A DNA stretch of 64,000 nt from Paenibacillus aceris (GCF_017874035.1 NZ_JAGGKV010000013.1:124001-188000), one strand, 5' to 3'. Numbered from the stretch's first letter, positions 45,327 through 55,936 are shown. Notes: a model not told the origin generated them from the sequence alone. A program made the numbers and translations.

Positions 45327-47603
45327 ATGGTGAGAACTAGTAGTACTCCAATTATGAAAAATAATGATTGCAGTTTAGAAATAAAGCTGACTACCTATGA
45401 AGGCTCACAAGCAAGGGACTCTGTCAAAAGCATGTTAGACGAGGCTCGCGATGAGATGAAGATAGAGTTTCAAGATTCCTTATGGAAAATCAGGTATACG
45501 TGTTTGAATGTTGACAATAACGAGGACGCCGTAGATTACGAAGTATCATTCAAGGTGGTAAAAGGCGCAGTCAATCAAGCCAATGTATCGGTTAGTATGG
45601 TGCTGGGCCACTGGTCTAAAGAGAACTATGTGCTCATGCCAGCAGCTGCATATAATGGGAATCGCTATAAAGTCAGCGAACAAGAGTATCCTCCGATGCT
45701 GACTCGAGAGGATGAGATTGGCTCTCATATTCCCATCACGATTACGGATGTTCCAAGGTTAAATCATGAAGACGGCATATCTGTCATTGAATTGAGAACT
45801 GGCGATTTGGCTACCCCGGCTGTTGGATGCTTCAAGCGTAAGCAGAACAAAGGTTTCTTCATGCTCACTAAGCAAGGGACATCGCTCGGCGATTCTGGAA
45901 TTACAGTGAGAGAAAATGAATTACGAACGCAAGCGGTCATCACACTCTCCGCTCCTGCTGTGAGACGTTATAAGTACAGCATGTGCAATGCGAAAGAGAC
46001 ATCAGATGATGTTGGATTTGATTTCAATGAAAACGATGAGGTGACCTTGAAGTTCCGGCTGTATTTCTTTGATTGTAATAGTATTCCGGAGCTGTTTGAC
46101 TATTTTGCGAAAATCCGCAAGGATTTGACCGGTCAAGTACAATTGCGTCATGAGATACCTTTTTCTGCGTCATGGGATATCTTGGAGGAGAAATATAATC
46201 GGGATAACTGGCAGCAAGCAGATGAGTTTTATCGGTCATCGACTTCGACGCATGAGGTTTTTGGTGAATGGCAGACAGGGTGGGTTGGAGGCGCAATCAA
46301 TACGTACCCGATGTTTGCGATCGGTAACGAGCTTTCGAAAGAAAGGTCGTTCAAGACATTGGACTTCTTATTCTCAAAAGTTCAAGCAGCTTCCGGTTTT
46401 TTCTATGGGATACACTGCAAAGGGAAATTGTACGGCGATAATTTCAAAGACCAAGAAGATATAAGTTGTGTACTGATGAGGAAAAATGCGGATGCGATTT
46501 ACTTCATCGTCAAGCAATTCATGCTTCTTGAACAATTAAAGGTGGCTATACCGGCTCATTGGAAGGAAGGATTAAAAAAGGCCTGCGATGCTTTCGTCAG
46601 GTTATGGGAAAATAACGGGCAGCTGGGACAATTTGTTGATGTTCATAAAGAGAAGATTATCGTTGGCGGAAGCGCCTCCGCAGGCATTGCCCCAGCTGGA
46701 CTAGTCTTGTCAGCGAAATACTTCAATGAAACATTATATATGGGAGTCGCGAGCCACCTGGCACAATTATATTATGTTGACTTTGTTAAAGATGGTGTTA
46801 CAACCGGAGGGCCTGGGGAGATTTGTCAATGTCCGGACAGTGAATCGGCCTTTGCCTTACTGGAATCTTATGTTGTTCTGTATGAAGAAACGGGTCTGAG
46901 GAAATGGCTGACGATGGCTGAAGATACTGCCAAGCTTTGTGCAACTTGGTGTGTCTCCTATGACTTTGAATACCCGCTTACCTCTGAGTTCAGCAAACTT
47001 GAATTGCGTTCAGCAGGATCCGTGTGGGCAAGTGTGCAAAACAAGCATGCCGCGCCTGGTATTTGTACCTTATCGGGACTTTCTTTGTTAAAACTTTATC
47101 GGGCAACATCGAACGAATTTTATTTGGAACTGTTACGTGAAATCGCACATAATATTCCGCAATATGTATCCAGAGAAGATCGTCCTTTAAGAATCTCCTG
47201 GGATTCGGACCCAAGCAGCAATTATTCGCCACCCGGCTGGATGGGGGAACGTGTCAATACAAGCGATTGGGAAGGTAAAGCGAATGTTGGCGGAGTTCTA
47301 GGCGGTTCTTGCTGGTGTGAAGTAACCAATATGCTTACTTATTTTGAAGTGCCAGGTATTTATATTCAAAAAAATAAGGGAATTGTTTGCGCAATTGATC
47401 ATATTGATGCAGAGATTGTCGTGGACAATGCCGTTCAACTTAGGGTTCGCTTATCAAATACAACGAAATTTACGGCAAAGGTTAAAGTGCTTGTTGAAGA
47501 CGATGAAGAGTTATTGAAACCCTTGCATGCAAATAGCATGTTGGAATATCAAACCATCATCTTGGAGCCTAACAGCACTTATACGATGTACTTGATGAAA
47601 TAA
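45327..47603 (+). CDS. unrecognised cytoplasmic protein, probable alpha/alpha-barrel glycoside hydrolase or lyase
   Basis: 758 residues with no signal peptide or membrane span, so it should act on imported sugar. The first 280 residues look beta-rich (alternating strands such as YEVSFKVVKGAVNQANVSVS). Residues about 290-650 look helical, with repeated aromatic/acidic patches typical of (alpha/alpha)6 enzymes (EWQTGWVGGAINTYPMFAIG; SGFFYGIHCKGKLYGDNFKD; GGPGEICQCPDSESAFALLE). A small beta domain closes the protein. This is the fold order of several glycoside hydrolase families that act on uronic-acid sugars, but I cannot assign a known family. GAGGTG lies close upstream of ATG 45327. It sits between GH35 and an oxidoreductase, only 23 bases from the latter. 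Confidence 0.7.
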   Translation: MVRTSSTPIMKNNDCSLEIKLTTYEGSQARDSVKSMLDEARDEMKIEFQDSLWKIRYTCLNVDNNEDAVDYEVSFKVVKGAVNQANVSVSMVLGHWSKENYVLMPAAAYNGNRYKVSEQEYPPMLTREDEIGSHIPITITDVPRLNHEDGISVIELRTGDLATPAVGCFKRKQNKGFFMLTKQGTSLGDSGITVRENELRTQAVITLSAPAVRRYKYSMCNAKETSDDVGFDFNENDEVTLKFRLYFFDCNSIPELFDYFAKIRKDLTGQVQLRHEIPFSASWDILEEKYNRDNWQQADEFYRSSTSTHEVFGEWQTGWVGGAINTYPMFAIGNELSKERSFKTLDFLFSKVQAASGFFYGIHCKGKLYGDNFKDQEDISCVLMRKNADAIYFIVKQFMLLEQLKVAIPAHWKEGLKKACDAFVRLWENNGQLGQFVDVHKEKIIVGGSASAGIAPAGLVLSAKYFNETLYMGVASHLAQLYYVDFVKDGVTTGGPGEICQCPDSESAFALLESYVVLYEETGLRKWLTMAEDTAKLCATWCVSYDFEYPLTSEFSKLELRSAGSVWASVQNKHAAPGICTLSGLSLLKLYRATSNEFYLELLREIAHNIPQYVSREDRPLRISWDSDPSSNYSPPGWMGERVNTSDWEGKANVGGVLGGSCWCEVTNMLTYFEVPGIYIQKNKGIVCAIDHIDAEIVVDNAVQLRVRLSNTTKFTAKVKVLVEDDEELLKPLHANSMLEYQTIILEPNSTYTMYLMK

Positions 47604-47626
47604 CAGTCAATTTTAGGAGGATTATC

Positions 47627-48901
47627 ATGCAGAAAATTACCGCAGTCCTGGTAGGAGCCGGACAAAGAGGCGCAGGAGCTTATGCAACCTATGCGATTAA
47701 ATATCCGGAACAAATACAATTTGTCGCTGTTGCTGATGCGGACCCCATTCGAAGAAAGCAATTCCAGATTGATCACAACATTCCGGAAGAGCAGTGCTAC
47801 GAAAGTTGGGAACAGTTATTGGCAATGCCGAAGTTAGCTGATGCTATGCTTGTTTGCACGCAGGACCAGATGCACTTTGAACCAGCCAGCAGAGCGCTTA
47901 AGAAAGGATATCACGTTCTGCTTGAAAAGCCGATGTCTCACGATCCGTTGGAATGTGTCATTATGGGGGAACTTGCTGAGAAGTATCAGCGGGTATTTTC
48001 GATTTGCCATGTGTTAAGATTTACTGATTTCTTTAAAGCAATAAAAAAGCTGCTGCAGCAAGGCCGGATCGGCAGATTGGTTTCGATCCAGCATACGGAA
48101 AATGTGGAGTACGCCCATTATGCCCATAGTTTTGTCAGAGGCAATTGGAGAAATTCCAAAGAATCAAGCCCCATGATATTGGCAAAAAGCTGTCACGATA
48201 TGGATATTTTATTATGGCTTGCTGATGCCAATTGTACAAAGGTTTCTTCCTTTGGCGGATTAACGCATTTCAAGAAGGAGAACGCACCAGAAGGCGCTCC
48301 TAAAAGATGTTTGGACGGTTGTCCCGTGCAAAATGAATGTCCTTACTATGCGCCAAAAATATACATTGATCGTGATGATTGGGTTAATAAAGTTATGCGA
48401 ACGGTTGTTAGCAGCGATACAAGCGATGAAGGTGTACTTCAGGCATTAAAGGAAGGACAATACGGCAGATGCGTGTATCACAGCGATAATGATGTCGTGG
48501 ATCATCAGGTTGTCAATATCGAGTTCGACAACGAAGTGACGGTAGCTTTTACGATGAGTGCTTTTACATTTGAAGGTGGAAGATCGCTCAAGCTAATGGG
48601 TTCCCTTGGTCAAATCAGAGCGGATATGGAAAGGAACGAAATCGAGGTCACGAGCTTTGTGACAAGAGAGAAGGAGCTCATCCGCCTTGAAGCACCACCT
48701 GAAGGGCATGGCGGGGGAGATGAAGGTATCATGCAAGATTTCGTGCGATTGGTACGCCAAAATGGACAGGAAGCGGGGCTCACATCAGCGAGTACTTCTG
48801 TCGAAAGTCATCTCATGGCTTTTGCTGCCGAGAGATCCCGATTGGAGAATCGTGTTATCCGTCTTGACGATTTCAGAGAGGAATTGAAGTCCGAAGCTTG
48901 A
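47627..48901 (+). CDS. Gfo/Idh/MocA-family NAD(P)-dependent oxidoreductase
   Basis: 424 residues. The N-terminal Rossmann domain shows VGAGQRG at about 9-15 and the family lysine motif LLEKP (Lys101). A catalytic-region SCHDMDILLW follows in the alpha/beta C-terminal domain. An unusual cysteine set, CLDGCPVQNECPYYAP near residues 226-241, is typical of one subgroup of these enzymes. Likely oxidises or epimerises a sugar, or cleaves a glycoside through a keto intermediate as some family members do. AGGAGG lies before ATG and the gene is 23 bases behind the unknown barrel protein, so the two probably work on the same sugar. Substrate unknown. Confidence 0.88.
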   Translation: MQKITAVLVGAGQRGAGAYATYAIKYPEQIQFVAVADADPIRRKQFQIDHNIPEEQCYESWEQLLAMPKLADAMLVCTQDQMHFEPASRALKKGYHVLLEKPMSHDPLECVIMGELAEKYQRVFSICHVLRFTDFFKAIKKLLQQGRIGRLVSIQHTENVEYAHYAHSFVRGNWRNSKESSPMILAKSCHDMDILLWLADANCTKVSSFGGLTHFKKENAPEGAPKRCLDGCPVQNECPYYAPKIYIDRDDWVNKVMRTVVSSDTSDEGVLQALKEGQYGRCVYHSDNDVVDHQVVNIEFDNEVTVAFTMSAFTFEGGRSLKLMGSLGQIRADMERNEIEVTSFVTREKELIRLEAPPEGHGGGDEGIMQDFVRLVRQNGQEAGLTSASTSVESHLMAFAAERSRLENRVIRLDDFREELKSEA

Positions 48902-48904
48902 GCA

Positions 48905-49139
48905 TTTGGCGGGACAGCGAGATATACCGATTTCATAGTATTGCAATCGGCGGAGCGATCAACTTTTTATTAACGGTCCTGATGGCGTATCCATTGTCAA
49001 AAGAACCGAACAGGTTTCCTGGGTGAAACATTTAAATGTGGTTCTTGGTGTTTTGTATGCTTTTTTCAGGCGGGCTAATCCCTCTTTATATAACCGTAGC
49101 TGAGCTGCATCGGTTGAATTCATTGGTTCATCGGTTTTT
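48905..49139 (+). pseudogene. YtcP-type permease remnant
   Basis: Two fragments in different frames: YRFHSIAIGGAINFLLTVLM then AYPLSKE, ending in a stop, and after a frameshift MWFLVFCMLFSGGLIPLYIT, the conserved central loop of YtcP-type permeases. Start and the 3' half are missing. It is the first piece of a patchwork of decayed genes reaching to 50250. Confidence 0.7.
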
Positions 49140-49170
49140 TGATTTTTTTATGAATCGATGATCTTGCTCC

Positions 49171-49610
49171 ACAATTCCGGTTGCAGATACGCCAGTAACT
49201 CCGTTCTATATGTGCGGAAAATTCTATATAGCGCCGTGGTTCCCCACAGACGGAAGCCACGGCGCTTATTCTATATGCGGCGAAAACGCTATATTGCTTG
49301 CAAGCCAGAAAAGCAGCATAGTGAAGTTGTACCAGTATTCTAGCGAAGGGGTGGGCAGCATGCTTACGGAAAGTCGTGTAGAAAGATATGCGGAAAGAAT
49401 CGAGTGGCGGGGGCGGAGGTAGTCGTGAATGGTCGGGAGTCCTTGGTCGGGAATGAAATATTTTCAGATTTTCTCGTGGGTAATCGTGGGAGGCATTTTC
49501 GCCACGATATTTTCTTAGCAGTCGGGGGTTGTCAATCACGTTTTGAACGCCATGACGCATAACGAGTATCCATTCTTGTATAAGCCGGTTTCCTGGGTCG
49601 CCATCTTTCA
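49171..49610 (+). pseudogene. decayed copy of the 61101-61840 regulator-permease junction
   Basis: The match starts with the last codons of the AraC regulator (QFRLQIRQ stop), continues through a leader hairpin, and enters the permease gene at ATG 49360 (MLTESRVERYAERIEWR), which hits a TAG after 20 codons. Two internal deletions follow; pieces corresponding to 61500-61517 and 61700-61835 remain (FSWVIVGGIF; VNHVLNAMTH). The similarity stops near 49610. No product expected. Confidence 0.85.
49231..49265 (+). ncRNA. conserved leader hairpin, copy in decayed region
   Basis: GCGCCGTGG (49231-49239) pairs perfectly with CCACGGCGC (49257-49265). The intact copy at 61161-61195 has GCGCCGCGG/CCGCGGCGC, so both arms changed together and pairing was kept. 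Confidence 0.5.
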
Positions 49611-49639
49611 GGCATACTGCACATCACCTGCAAACGTCA

Positions 49640-49732
49640 ACGAATTCCATTTCACAAATTGTAAAGGCTTACATCGAAGAGAATTATCATAAGGACCTTT
49701 CGCTTGTTGGGTTGGCGTGAATTGTATCTGTC
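49640..49732 (+). pseudogene. fragment of an AraC-type regulator
   Basis: Encodes ISQIVKAYIEENYHKDLSLV followed by GLA and a stop. This is the start of an AraC DNA-binding domain as found in YesN-like proteins; everything before and after is gone. Between 49735 and 49930 I see nothing recognisable. Confidence 0.6.
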
Positions 49733-49944
49733 ATAGCCATGAAAGTTGTGATCCCTTACTTCAAGATTGCGGATCCTCGCAGTGACTTGGAGTGCTTGCC
49801 TTTTATAAGTATTGGTAACCCATGGGTTCCCCGTAGAATCGGTCTTTATTTCGGCTGGTTGGGGATCAATTGCCAAGAAAGGAGGATGCAGGATTGTTCG
49901 CAGGCTGTTGGTTATAGACAACAAGGCGTGAGCTGAAAAACAAA

Positions 49945-50250
49945 AAAATGTTGGTGGGTACGCAAGTCGGTCAATATCCTGCAGGATCGAAAGCAACATT
50001 GCAAGCAGCTATCGACAAAGCCAAAGGTGTAGCTAATGCCGCAGATGCTACCCAGCAGCAAGTGGATCAAACCGCAGCTGATTTGGATGCAGCTCTGCAA
50101 GCATTCAACGCTTCGCAATTATCCCTATGCAGGGAGATCTGAATGGCGACGGCAAAGTAAGTATCGGCGATCTGGCTATGGTAGCCACCAATTACGGCAA
50201 AGATGCAAGCAGTCCGGATTGGCAGCAGATTAAGTCAGCGGTGAGTTTTT
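49945..50250 (+). pseudogene. FIVAR plus dockerin remnant of a lost enzyme
   Basis: Frame one gives a FIVAR segment ([40 protein letters not shown]). A frameshift near 50125 then gives the first half of a dockerin ([36 protein letters not shown]) that breaks off after one calcium loop. The piece closely matches the dockerin of the PL8 gene behind it ([14 protein letters not shown]). Its loop 1 is canonical, unlike all intact dockerins in the window. Confidence 0.8.
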
Positions 50251-50304
50251 CTTTAAGGTGTCTTTATTACCTCGTTTTCAAATTCGTTGGTGAAGGAGAT
50301 TGTT

Positions 50305-53300
50305 ATGAACTTTCTATCTAAGAAATTTGTCGTTTATTCGATGATTGCCTGTCTACTGATGGTTCCATTCATGCTAGTGTTGGGGCCGATGCAAACGGCA
50401 AGCGCAGCCGATGAGTTTGACTCGCTAAGAAATAGATGGAAGACGTACTTGACAGGAGGTTCAGAGATCAATTCGTCAGATCCAGAAATTGCAGCACAAA
50501 TTAAACAAATCGATTCGGACGCGAACAGCGCTTGGTCATCGATGGACAAAAGCACGGGACGAACTTTTTTATGGAGCGACGAGTCCAATTGGAGCAAAGC
50601 CGGCACAGTGTCTCACACATATGGACGGTTGAGGGCAATGGCGCTGGCGTATGCGACTACCAGTTCGTCCTTACACGGTAATACGAGCTTGGCGACTGAT
50701 ATTATAAGCGGTATGGATTGGATGTACGCGAATAGATTCAACGAAAAGAAAAGCGAATTCGATAACTGGTATCATTGGGAAATCGCCTCTCCACAGGCCC
50801 TTGGCGATCTGATGGTATTGGTTTACGACCAATTGTCCGATGCACAAATCGCTAACTACGTGAAGGCGATAGACAAATTCGTACCGAATCCGACCATTCG
50901 GACGAATTTAGGGACACCGGAAACCGGTGCTAACCTCATGGATAAAGCATTAGCCGTCGCTCTGCGAGGTCTTGCTACCAAGTCGAGCGCCAAACTTGCT
51001 CAAGCCCGAGACTCGATCAGCAATGTTCTGCTCTATGTGAAGGACGGAGACGGCTTCTACGAGGACGGATCGTACATTGAGCACGGCAGGCACGCTTATA
51101 CGGGAAGCTATGGCGCCGTGTTGATTATGGATATGGCAAAGCTGCTGTATTTGATTGGCAATTCGAGCTGGAACGTCACCGACCCGAATCTGAAGAACGT
51201 TACTCGATGGGTGACGGAAGCGTATCAGCCGTTTCTGTACAAAGGGGCGATGATGGACACGGTCAGAGGTCGGGCGATATCTCGGGAGTTCGAGCAGGAT
51301 CATCAAGCGGGCCGCAATGTCATTGCCTCGCTTGTGCTGCTGGCGGAAGGTATGAATGCGCAGGACGCCATAACGATTCGGCGGATCGCCAAAGGCCAGG
51401 CTGCTTCGGATACGACATTCGCAAGCTACACGGATGGCCTGTCCATTTTTAATAATGTCAAAGTCAAGGCATTGCTGGGCGATTCCACTGTTGTTCCTGC
51501 TGCAGATTTGATAGAAACGCATGTGTTTGCCGGGATGACTCGTGCGCTGCAATTGCGTCAGAATTTCGGATTGGCGTTAGGGATGTTCTCGACGCGCATC
51601 TCCTCATTCGAAAGCTTCGGAACAGAAAATACTCGGCCTTGGTGGCAAGGAACGGGTGCCGCCTACTTATACAATTCGGACCAAACTCAGTTTAACGGTG
51701 CATATTGGCCGACAGTGAACTCGCTTCGTTTGCCGGGTACGACGACGGACGGGTCCACGGTCAGCCAGCCAATACCCGCCAGCGCTTTAAACACGTCGAA
51801 TTGGGTAGGAGGCTCGTCGGTGGGCGGTTTATACGGGTCAGTTGGCATGCAGTTCTCGATGTCGAAGAATACGGGGACTCCGTTGTCCGGCAAAAAGTCT
51901 TGGTTCTTGTTCGGCGACAAGTATATTGCGCTGGGAGCCGAAATTACAAGCACTGGCGGCCGTACGGTGGAAACGATCGTCGAGAATCGCAAGCTGAACG
52001 CAGACGGCACGAATACGTTAACGGTAGGCGGAACGGTGAAGCCTTCGACAACCGGCTGGTCAGAAACGATGACAGGTGTTCAGTGGGCGCATTTAGCGGG
52101 AAGCGTACCTGGATCCGATATCGCGTATGTGTTCCCGGGAGGCGCAACCGTGAACGGACTACGGGAAACGCGTACCGGTTCATGGAACGAGCTTTATGTA
52201 GGAACAAGTTCGACACCAATGTCCGCTCATTATGCGAGCTTGGCGCTGAACCATGGCATCGATCCGACGCAAGCCTCCTACGCATATGCTGTCCTTCCAG
52301 GGAAAACAGCGGCTGAGGCTGCAGCGTATGCAGCGAATCCTGGTTTTGCCATTCTAAAGAATTCAGGAACTGCGCAGGCAGTAAAGGATATTGGAGCGAA
52401 TGTCGTAGGAGCGAACTTTTGGACGGATTCCGTAGATACGATCCAAGTGGACGGGAGTGATTACCTCACCAGCAACAAAAAAGCATCCGTGACTGTAGCG
52501 GAAAACGGAACCGAGCTGCAAATCGGCATTGCCGATCCAACACAAGCGAATACAGGAACGATCGAGATCGAGCTTCACCGGGCGACATCCGGTGTCATTG
52601 CGCTGGATTCTGGCGTAACCGTGAAACAGTTTGCGCCGACGACGAAACTGGAAGTAAAAACGGCAGGTTCGATCGGCAAAACGTTTCTGGCTAAGTTGAA
52701 CATAGGTTCACCGACTACCCCTGCTGCACCCCAGTTAACGGAATTAACAAATGATGGCGAAGGCTCTGTTAAGCTGAAATGGAACGGGGACATGGGAGCA
52801 ACCGGCTACCGGATTTATTACGGAACAACTGCAGGAAATTATGCGAATTCAGTTGATGTGCCTACAGTAGGTGCAGGCGCCAACCGTTACACGGTTACGG
52901 GTTTGACGAACAAGACTACCTACTATTTCACAGTGAAGGCCGTGAACGCATTGGGGGAAAGCGCTTCGTCCGGCGAAATGTCGATCACGCTCCCCGATTA
53001 TGTTTCGTTCGCCCCAACAGCGGATACGTATGTGCGTGACGGTTCATTTGCGAATACGAATTACGGTGAGGATTCTGTGCTCGCTGTCAAAAATGAGGTA
53101 ACCGAGCGTAATAGACGATCTTTCTTGAAGTTTGACGTCTCCTCCTTTGCTGGCTTGATGAAATCGGCGAAGGTGCGGCTTGTGCCGACTAATATCGGCC
53201 AGAGCGGCATCTCGCAACAAGCGAATACAGCAGCGGACGATACTTGGTCGGAAACGGGCATGACTTGGAGCAACCAGCCGGGCCTCGGAGCGCTGCTGGC

Positions 53301-54402
53301 GAATTGGACGGCGCCTACAGTCGGAACGCCGGTTGAATTCGACGTGACGAGCGCGGTCTACGATGCATTAGCGACAGACAAAACGTTCTCGATCCGCATT
53401 ATGTCACCAACAAATCAGGGAAAAGAAGGCAATGTCGAATATGCATCCAAAGAGAACGCCACGGCGAATTACCGTCCCGTACTTATTATTGAGCAACAAA
53501 CTCCCGTTGAACCAGAGAACCGTGCTCCGGTAGCAAGTGATGCGGATTTTGCCGGGCTTGAGGATGCAATTGTAACCGGCCTATTAAGCGCCAGCGATGC
53601 GGATGGGGACGCATTGACGTACAGTATTGTAACGAACGGCACGAAAGGTAACGCTGTAGTTACGGATCCGGCAACAGGAGCGTTTACGTATACGCCTACA
53701 ACGGGATCGACTGGCACAGATACGTTCACGTTCCGTGTAAGTGACGGTAGAACCGAATCCAATGTTGCGAGTGTAACAATCAACCTAGCTGCTGCGCCGA
53801 AGGTGCTCCAAGCAGAGCTTGCAGGCGAGAGCTCGGTAGCGGCAGGAGCGCAATTCAAGGTCACCTTCGGCTTGAAGAACGTGATACAAGCCGCACTGGC
53901 TGAGGACGTAACCATTGAATACGACGCGAACTCGATGCAATTCGAATCCGCAAAATCGGTACTTGACGGCGTTTCAATTCTAGAGACGAGTACGCAATCA
54001 CCAGGTAAACTCAGACTAATTATCGTCAGTCAAGGCAATGCTCATGGGGTCACCGGGAACAAGCAAATTGTGGAGTTGAGCTTTAAAGCGAAGGACGTCT
54101 TGCAGAGTACGACTGGCCATGTTGCCGTTTCGAGCGCGGTGCTGGGTGATGCACAGGGCGGGGAAGCGCATGCCGAGCTTTCTAGTTTAAGTATCCAGAT
54201 CGTAGCTCCGATCCCGGGAATACCAGGTGATTTGAACAACGATATGAAAGTGACGATCGGCGATTTGGCTATCGTTGCCGTCCATTACGGAAAAGACGCA
54301 AGCAGCCCGGATTGGCAGCAAGTGAAGAAAGCGGACGTAAACGGCGACAACAAGATCGACATCAGTGACCTTGCAGCTGTAGCGGCTATAATTCTTCAGT
54401 AA
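50305..54402 (+). CDS. secreted PL8 polysaccharide lyase with cohesin and dockerin
   Basis: 1365 residues. Signal peptide 1-33 (TASAADE). PL8 alpha/alpha toroid and beta-sandwich at about 34-800 cleave a uronic-acid polymer by beta-elimination (family substrates: hyaluronan, chondroitin, xanthan). Catalytic set visible: Asn210 in TGANLMDKA, His260 and Tyr269 in [13 protein letters not shown], Arg in RGRAISR; the His-to-Tyr spacing of nine matches pneumococcal hyaluronate lyase. Then FN3 (about 845-920), a DNRLRE/CBM96-like domain (about 925-1080), a cadherin/VCBS-like domain (about 1085-1175), cohesin (about 1180-1305) and dockerin (about 1310-1365). No FIVAR. Its cohesin and dockerin differ from the other four enzymes; dockerin loop 1 has Met in place of Gly at position 6. 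AAGGAG precedes ATG 50305. Confidence 0.88.
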   Translation: MNFLSKKFVVYSMIACLLMVPFMLVLGPMQTASAADEFDSLRNRWKTYLTGGSEINSSDPEIAAQIKQIDSDANSAWSSMDKSTGRTFLWSDESNWSKAGTVSHTYGRLRAMALAYATTSSSLHGNTSLATDIISGMDWMYANRFNEKKSEFDNWYHWEIASPQALGDLMVLVYDQLSDAQIANYVKAIDKFVPNPTIRTNLGTPETGANLMDKALAVALRGLATKSSAKLAQARDSISNVLLYVKDGDGFYEDGSYIEHGRHAYTGSYGAVLIMDMAKLLYLIGNSSWNVTDPNLKNVTRWVTEAYQPFLYKGAMMDTVRGRAISREFEQDHQAGRNVIASLVLLAEGMNAQDAITIRRIAKGQAASDTTFASYTDGLSIFNNVKVKALLGDSTVVPAADLIETHVFAGMTRALQLRQNFGLALGMFSTRISSFESFGTENTRPWWQGTGAAYLYNSDQTQFNGAYWPTVNSLRLPGTTTDGSTVSQPIPASALNTSNWVGGSSVGGLYGSVGMQFSMSKNTGTPLSGKKSWFLFGDKYIALGAEITSTGGRTVETIVENRKLNADGTNTLTVGGTVKPSTTGWSETMTGVQWAHLAGSVPGSDIAYVFPGGATVNGLRETRTGSWNELYVGTSSTPMSAHYASLALNHGIDPTQASYAYAVLPGKTAAEAAAYAANPGFAILKNSGTAQAVKDIGANVVGANFWTDSVDTIQVDGSDYLTSNKKASVTVAENGTELQIGIADPTQANTGTIEIELHRATSGVIALDSGVTVKQFAPTTKLEVKTAGSIGKTFLAKLNIGSPTTPAAPQLTELTNDGEGSVKLKWNGDMGATGYRIYYGTTAGNYANSVDVPTVGAGANRYTVTGLTNKTTYYFTVKAVNALGESASSGEMSITLPDYVSFAPTADTYVRDGSFANTNYGEDSVLAVKNEVTERNRRSFLKFDVSSFAGLMKSAKVRLVPTNIGQSGISQQANTAADDTWSETGMTWSNQPGLGALLANWTAPTVGTPVEFDVTSAVYDALATDKTFSIRIMSPTNQGKEGNVEYASKENATANYRPVLIIEQQTPVEPENRAPVASDADFAGLEDAIVTGLLSASDADGDALTYSIVTNGTKGNAVVTDPATGAFTYTPTTGSTGTDTFTFRVSDGRTESNVASVTINLAAAPKVLQAELAGESSVAAGAQFKVTFGLKNVIQAALAEDVTIEYDANSMQFESAKSVLDGVSILETSTQSPGKLRLIIVSQGNAHGVTGNKQIVELSFKAKDVLQSTTGHVAVSSAVLGDAQGGEAHAELSSLSIQIVAPIPGIPGDLNNDMKVTIGDLAIVAVHYGKDASSPDWQQVKKADVNGDNKIDISDLAAVAAIILQ

Positions 54403-54438
54403 CCTCTCAAACCGAGAGCCTTTGAGGCCTCTTGCAAA

Positions 54439-54477
54439 GGACCGTCAGGTTTTCTCTGACGGTTCTTTAGTTTTTGG
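54439..54477 (+). terminator. intrinsic terminator after the PL8 gene
   Basis: GGACCGTCAG pairs with CTGACGGTTC (54439-54465, one G-U) followed by a T-rich run. Confidence 0.8.
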
Positions 54478-54629
54478 AGCGGACTGAGGGGGGAGATGCC
54501 CTGTGTTTTCAGTTCGTCGATATAAATGTAGGATTCGGACAATATCACTAGCGTTGCATTAATCAGAGCTACAGCTACATTTGCTGTATCCGCAATCGTA
54601 CACCAAGCGATACCGAAAGGAAGAACGGC

Positions 54630-55496
54630 ATGAAGATGATCGACGGACACCATTCCCGAATCGGACGATACTTCGGCATCGCCCACAAAAGCGACGACAA
54701 CTACCCGCTGACCGCGCATTCGCATGTCGGCTACGAGATTGTGTGGCTGCTGGAGGGCGAGGCGCAGTTTATATTGGACGATCAATTTTATACGCTGATG
54801 CCAGGGCATATGCTCATCTTCAAAGGGTTCATTATGCACAAGGTGCGGCTGCCGGAGAAGGTGCGTTACGTGCGGCGCATCATTCATTTTCACCCGGACT
54901 TCGTGCCGCTCTGGGACAACGAGCAGCTGCAGCTCGGCCGCATTCTCGACCAGCCGGGCAAGCAGGCACACCTCATATGGCTTAACGACGAGCTTGCCCG
55001 CGCTTGCTGCGGCTTGTTCGACAGGCTACTCGACGAGTTCGGCAGCGAAGGGCGGTGGGGCTGGGAGACCGCTATTCAGCTTGCGCTGCAGGAGCTGCTC
55101 GTGCTGCTCGCACGCGAGGTGCGAAGCGAGCAAGGCGTGGAGGAGTACCATCCGCAGACGGACAAGGAGCGGCTGCTGAAGGCGATCCTCGGCCGCTTGA
55201 ACAAAGGGTGGAAGGAAGGGTGCCGGCTGGACGATCTCGCCGGGGAGCTTTTTCTGAGCAAATATTATTTGTGCCACTTCTTCAAGGAGGAGATGGGCGT
55301 GACGCTGCAGCAGTACGTCGTCAGGAAAAAAATTACAGAGGCGAAGAAGCTGCTCGTTCTCACCGAATGGCCGGTCAAGGAGGTCTGTTATCAGGTCGGC
55401 TACCAGACGACGTCGCATTTTATTAAAAGCTTCAAGCAAGTGACAGGGGTGACGCCGGAGCATTTTCGCCGCACGTCAAGGGATTCACGCGAGTAG
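54630..55496 (+). CDS. AraC-family regulator with cupin sensor domain
   Basis: 288 residues, soluble. N-terminal cupin at about 20-110 (HSHVGYEIVWLLEGEAQFIL; LMPGHMLIFKGFIMH), the sugar-binding domain of classical AraC/RhaS-type proteins. C-terminal double HTH at about 190-285 (LDDLAGELFLSKYYLCHFFK; VCYQVGYQTTSHFIKSFKQV; GVTPEHFRR). Unlike the three sensor regulators in this window it has no membrane part, so it responds to an intracellular sugar. It opens a visibly G+C-richer block and may regulate the GH105 gene downstream. GGAAGAAC lies before the ATG. Confidence 0.88.
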   Translation: MKMIDGHHSRIGRYFGIAHKSDDNYPLTAHSHVGYEIVWLLEGEAQFILDDQFYTLMPGHMLIFKGFIMHKVRLPEKVRYVRRIIHFHPDFVPLWDNEQLQLGRILDQPGKQAHLIWLNDELARACCGLFDRLLDEFGSEGRWGWETAIQLALQELLVLLAREVRSEQGVEEYHPQTDKERLLKAILGRLNKGWKEGCRLDDLAGELFLSKYYLCHFFKEEMGVTLQQYVVRKKITEAKKLLVLTEWPVKEVCYQVGYQTTSHFIKSFKQVTGVTPEHFRRTSRDSRE

Positions 55497-55499
55497 GCG

Positions 55500-55862
55500 C
55501 GGATAATGAGGGACATTGGTAGCAGCGCGAACGAGTGCGATACGATCGTCAACGCCAACGGCTTGAATGAGAACGTCGGGCTCGTTACGCTGAGCAACAC
55601 GGAAACCGGCAGCTCATACGTGACGGTCCGGCCGCAGACACAGGGCGGCGTCCGGCTGACGGGGAAGGCGACGGACGGCGTGACCAATTCGCTCGTCAAG
55701 AAGCTGCAGAAGACGTATGAGACTTCAACCTCCGATAGAAACTGCGCGCGCAACTAGCTTAGCTGGACGCATACATCAAGGAAGTGACCGCGCAGTCGGG
55801 CAAAAAGATCGAGACGGGGAACGCCGCTTTGCTCGTCCGATACGCGCAGGCGCTGAAGTAAG
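55500..55862 (+). pseudogene. decayed 3' end of an unidentified gene
   Basis: One frame reads NENVGLVTLSNTETGSSYVT followed by LVKKLQKTYE and a stop. After a shift, another reads LDAYIKEVTAQSGKKIETGN and ends LLVRYAQALK, directly before a good terminator, so it is the C-terminus of a former protein. I do not recognise the family. No start with ribosome binding site. Confidence 0.45.
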
Positions 55863-55885
55863 GCGGCCGCTAGTCGACATAGAGT

Positions 55886-55936
55886 AATAAAGCAAAGGCT
55901 TCGAGTTACGGCGCACAGCCTTTGCTTTATTTTTTT
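55886..55936 (+). terminator. intrinsic terminator behind the decayed gene
   Basis: 15-bp perfect stem AATAAAGCAAAGGCT / AGCCTTTGCTTTATT followed by a run of T. Confidence 0.85.

Noticed and set aside
49735-49930. Short open frame with IADPRSDLECLPF
   Set aside because: No recognisable domain, no ribosome binding site, and it lies between gene remnants.
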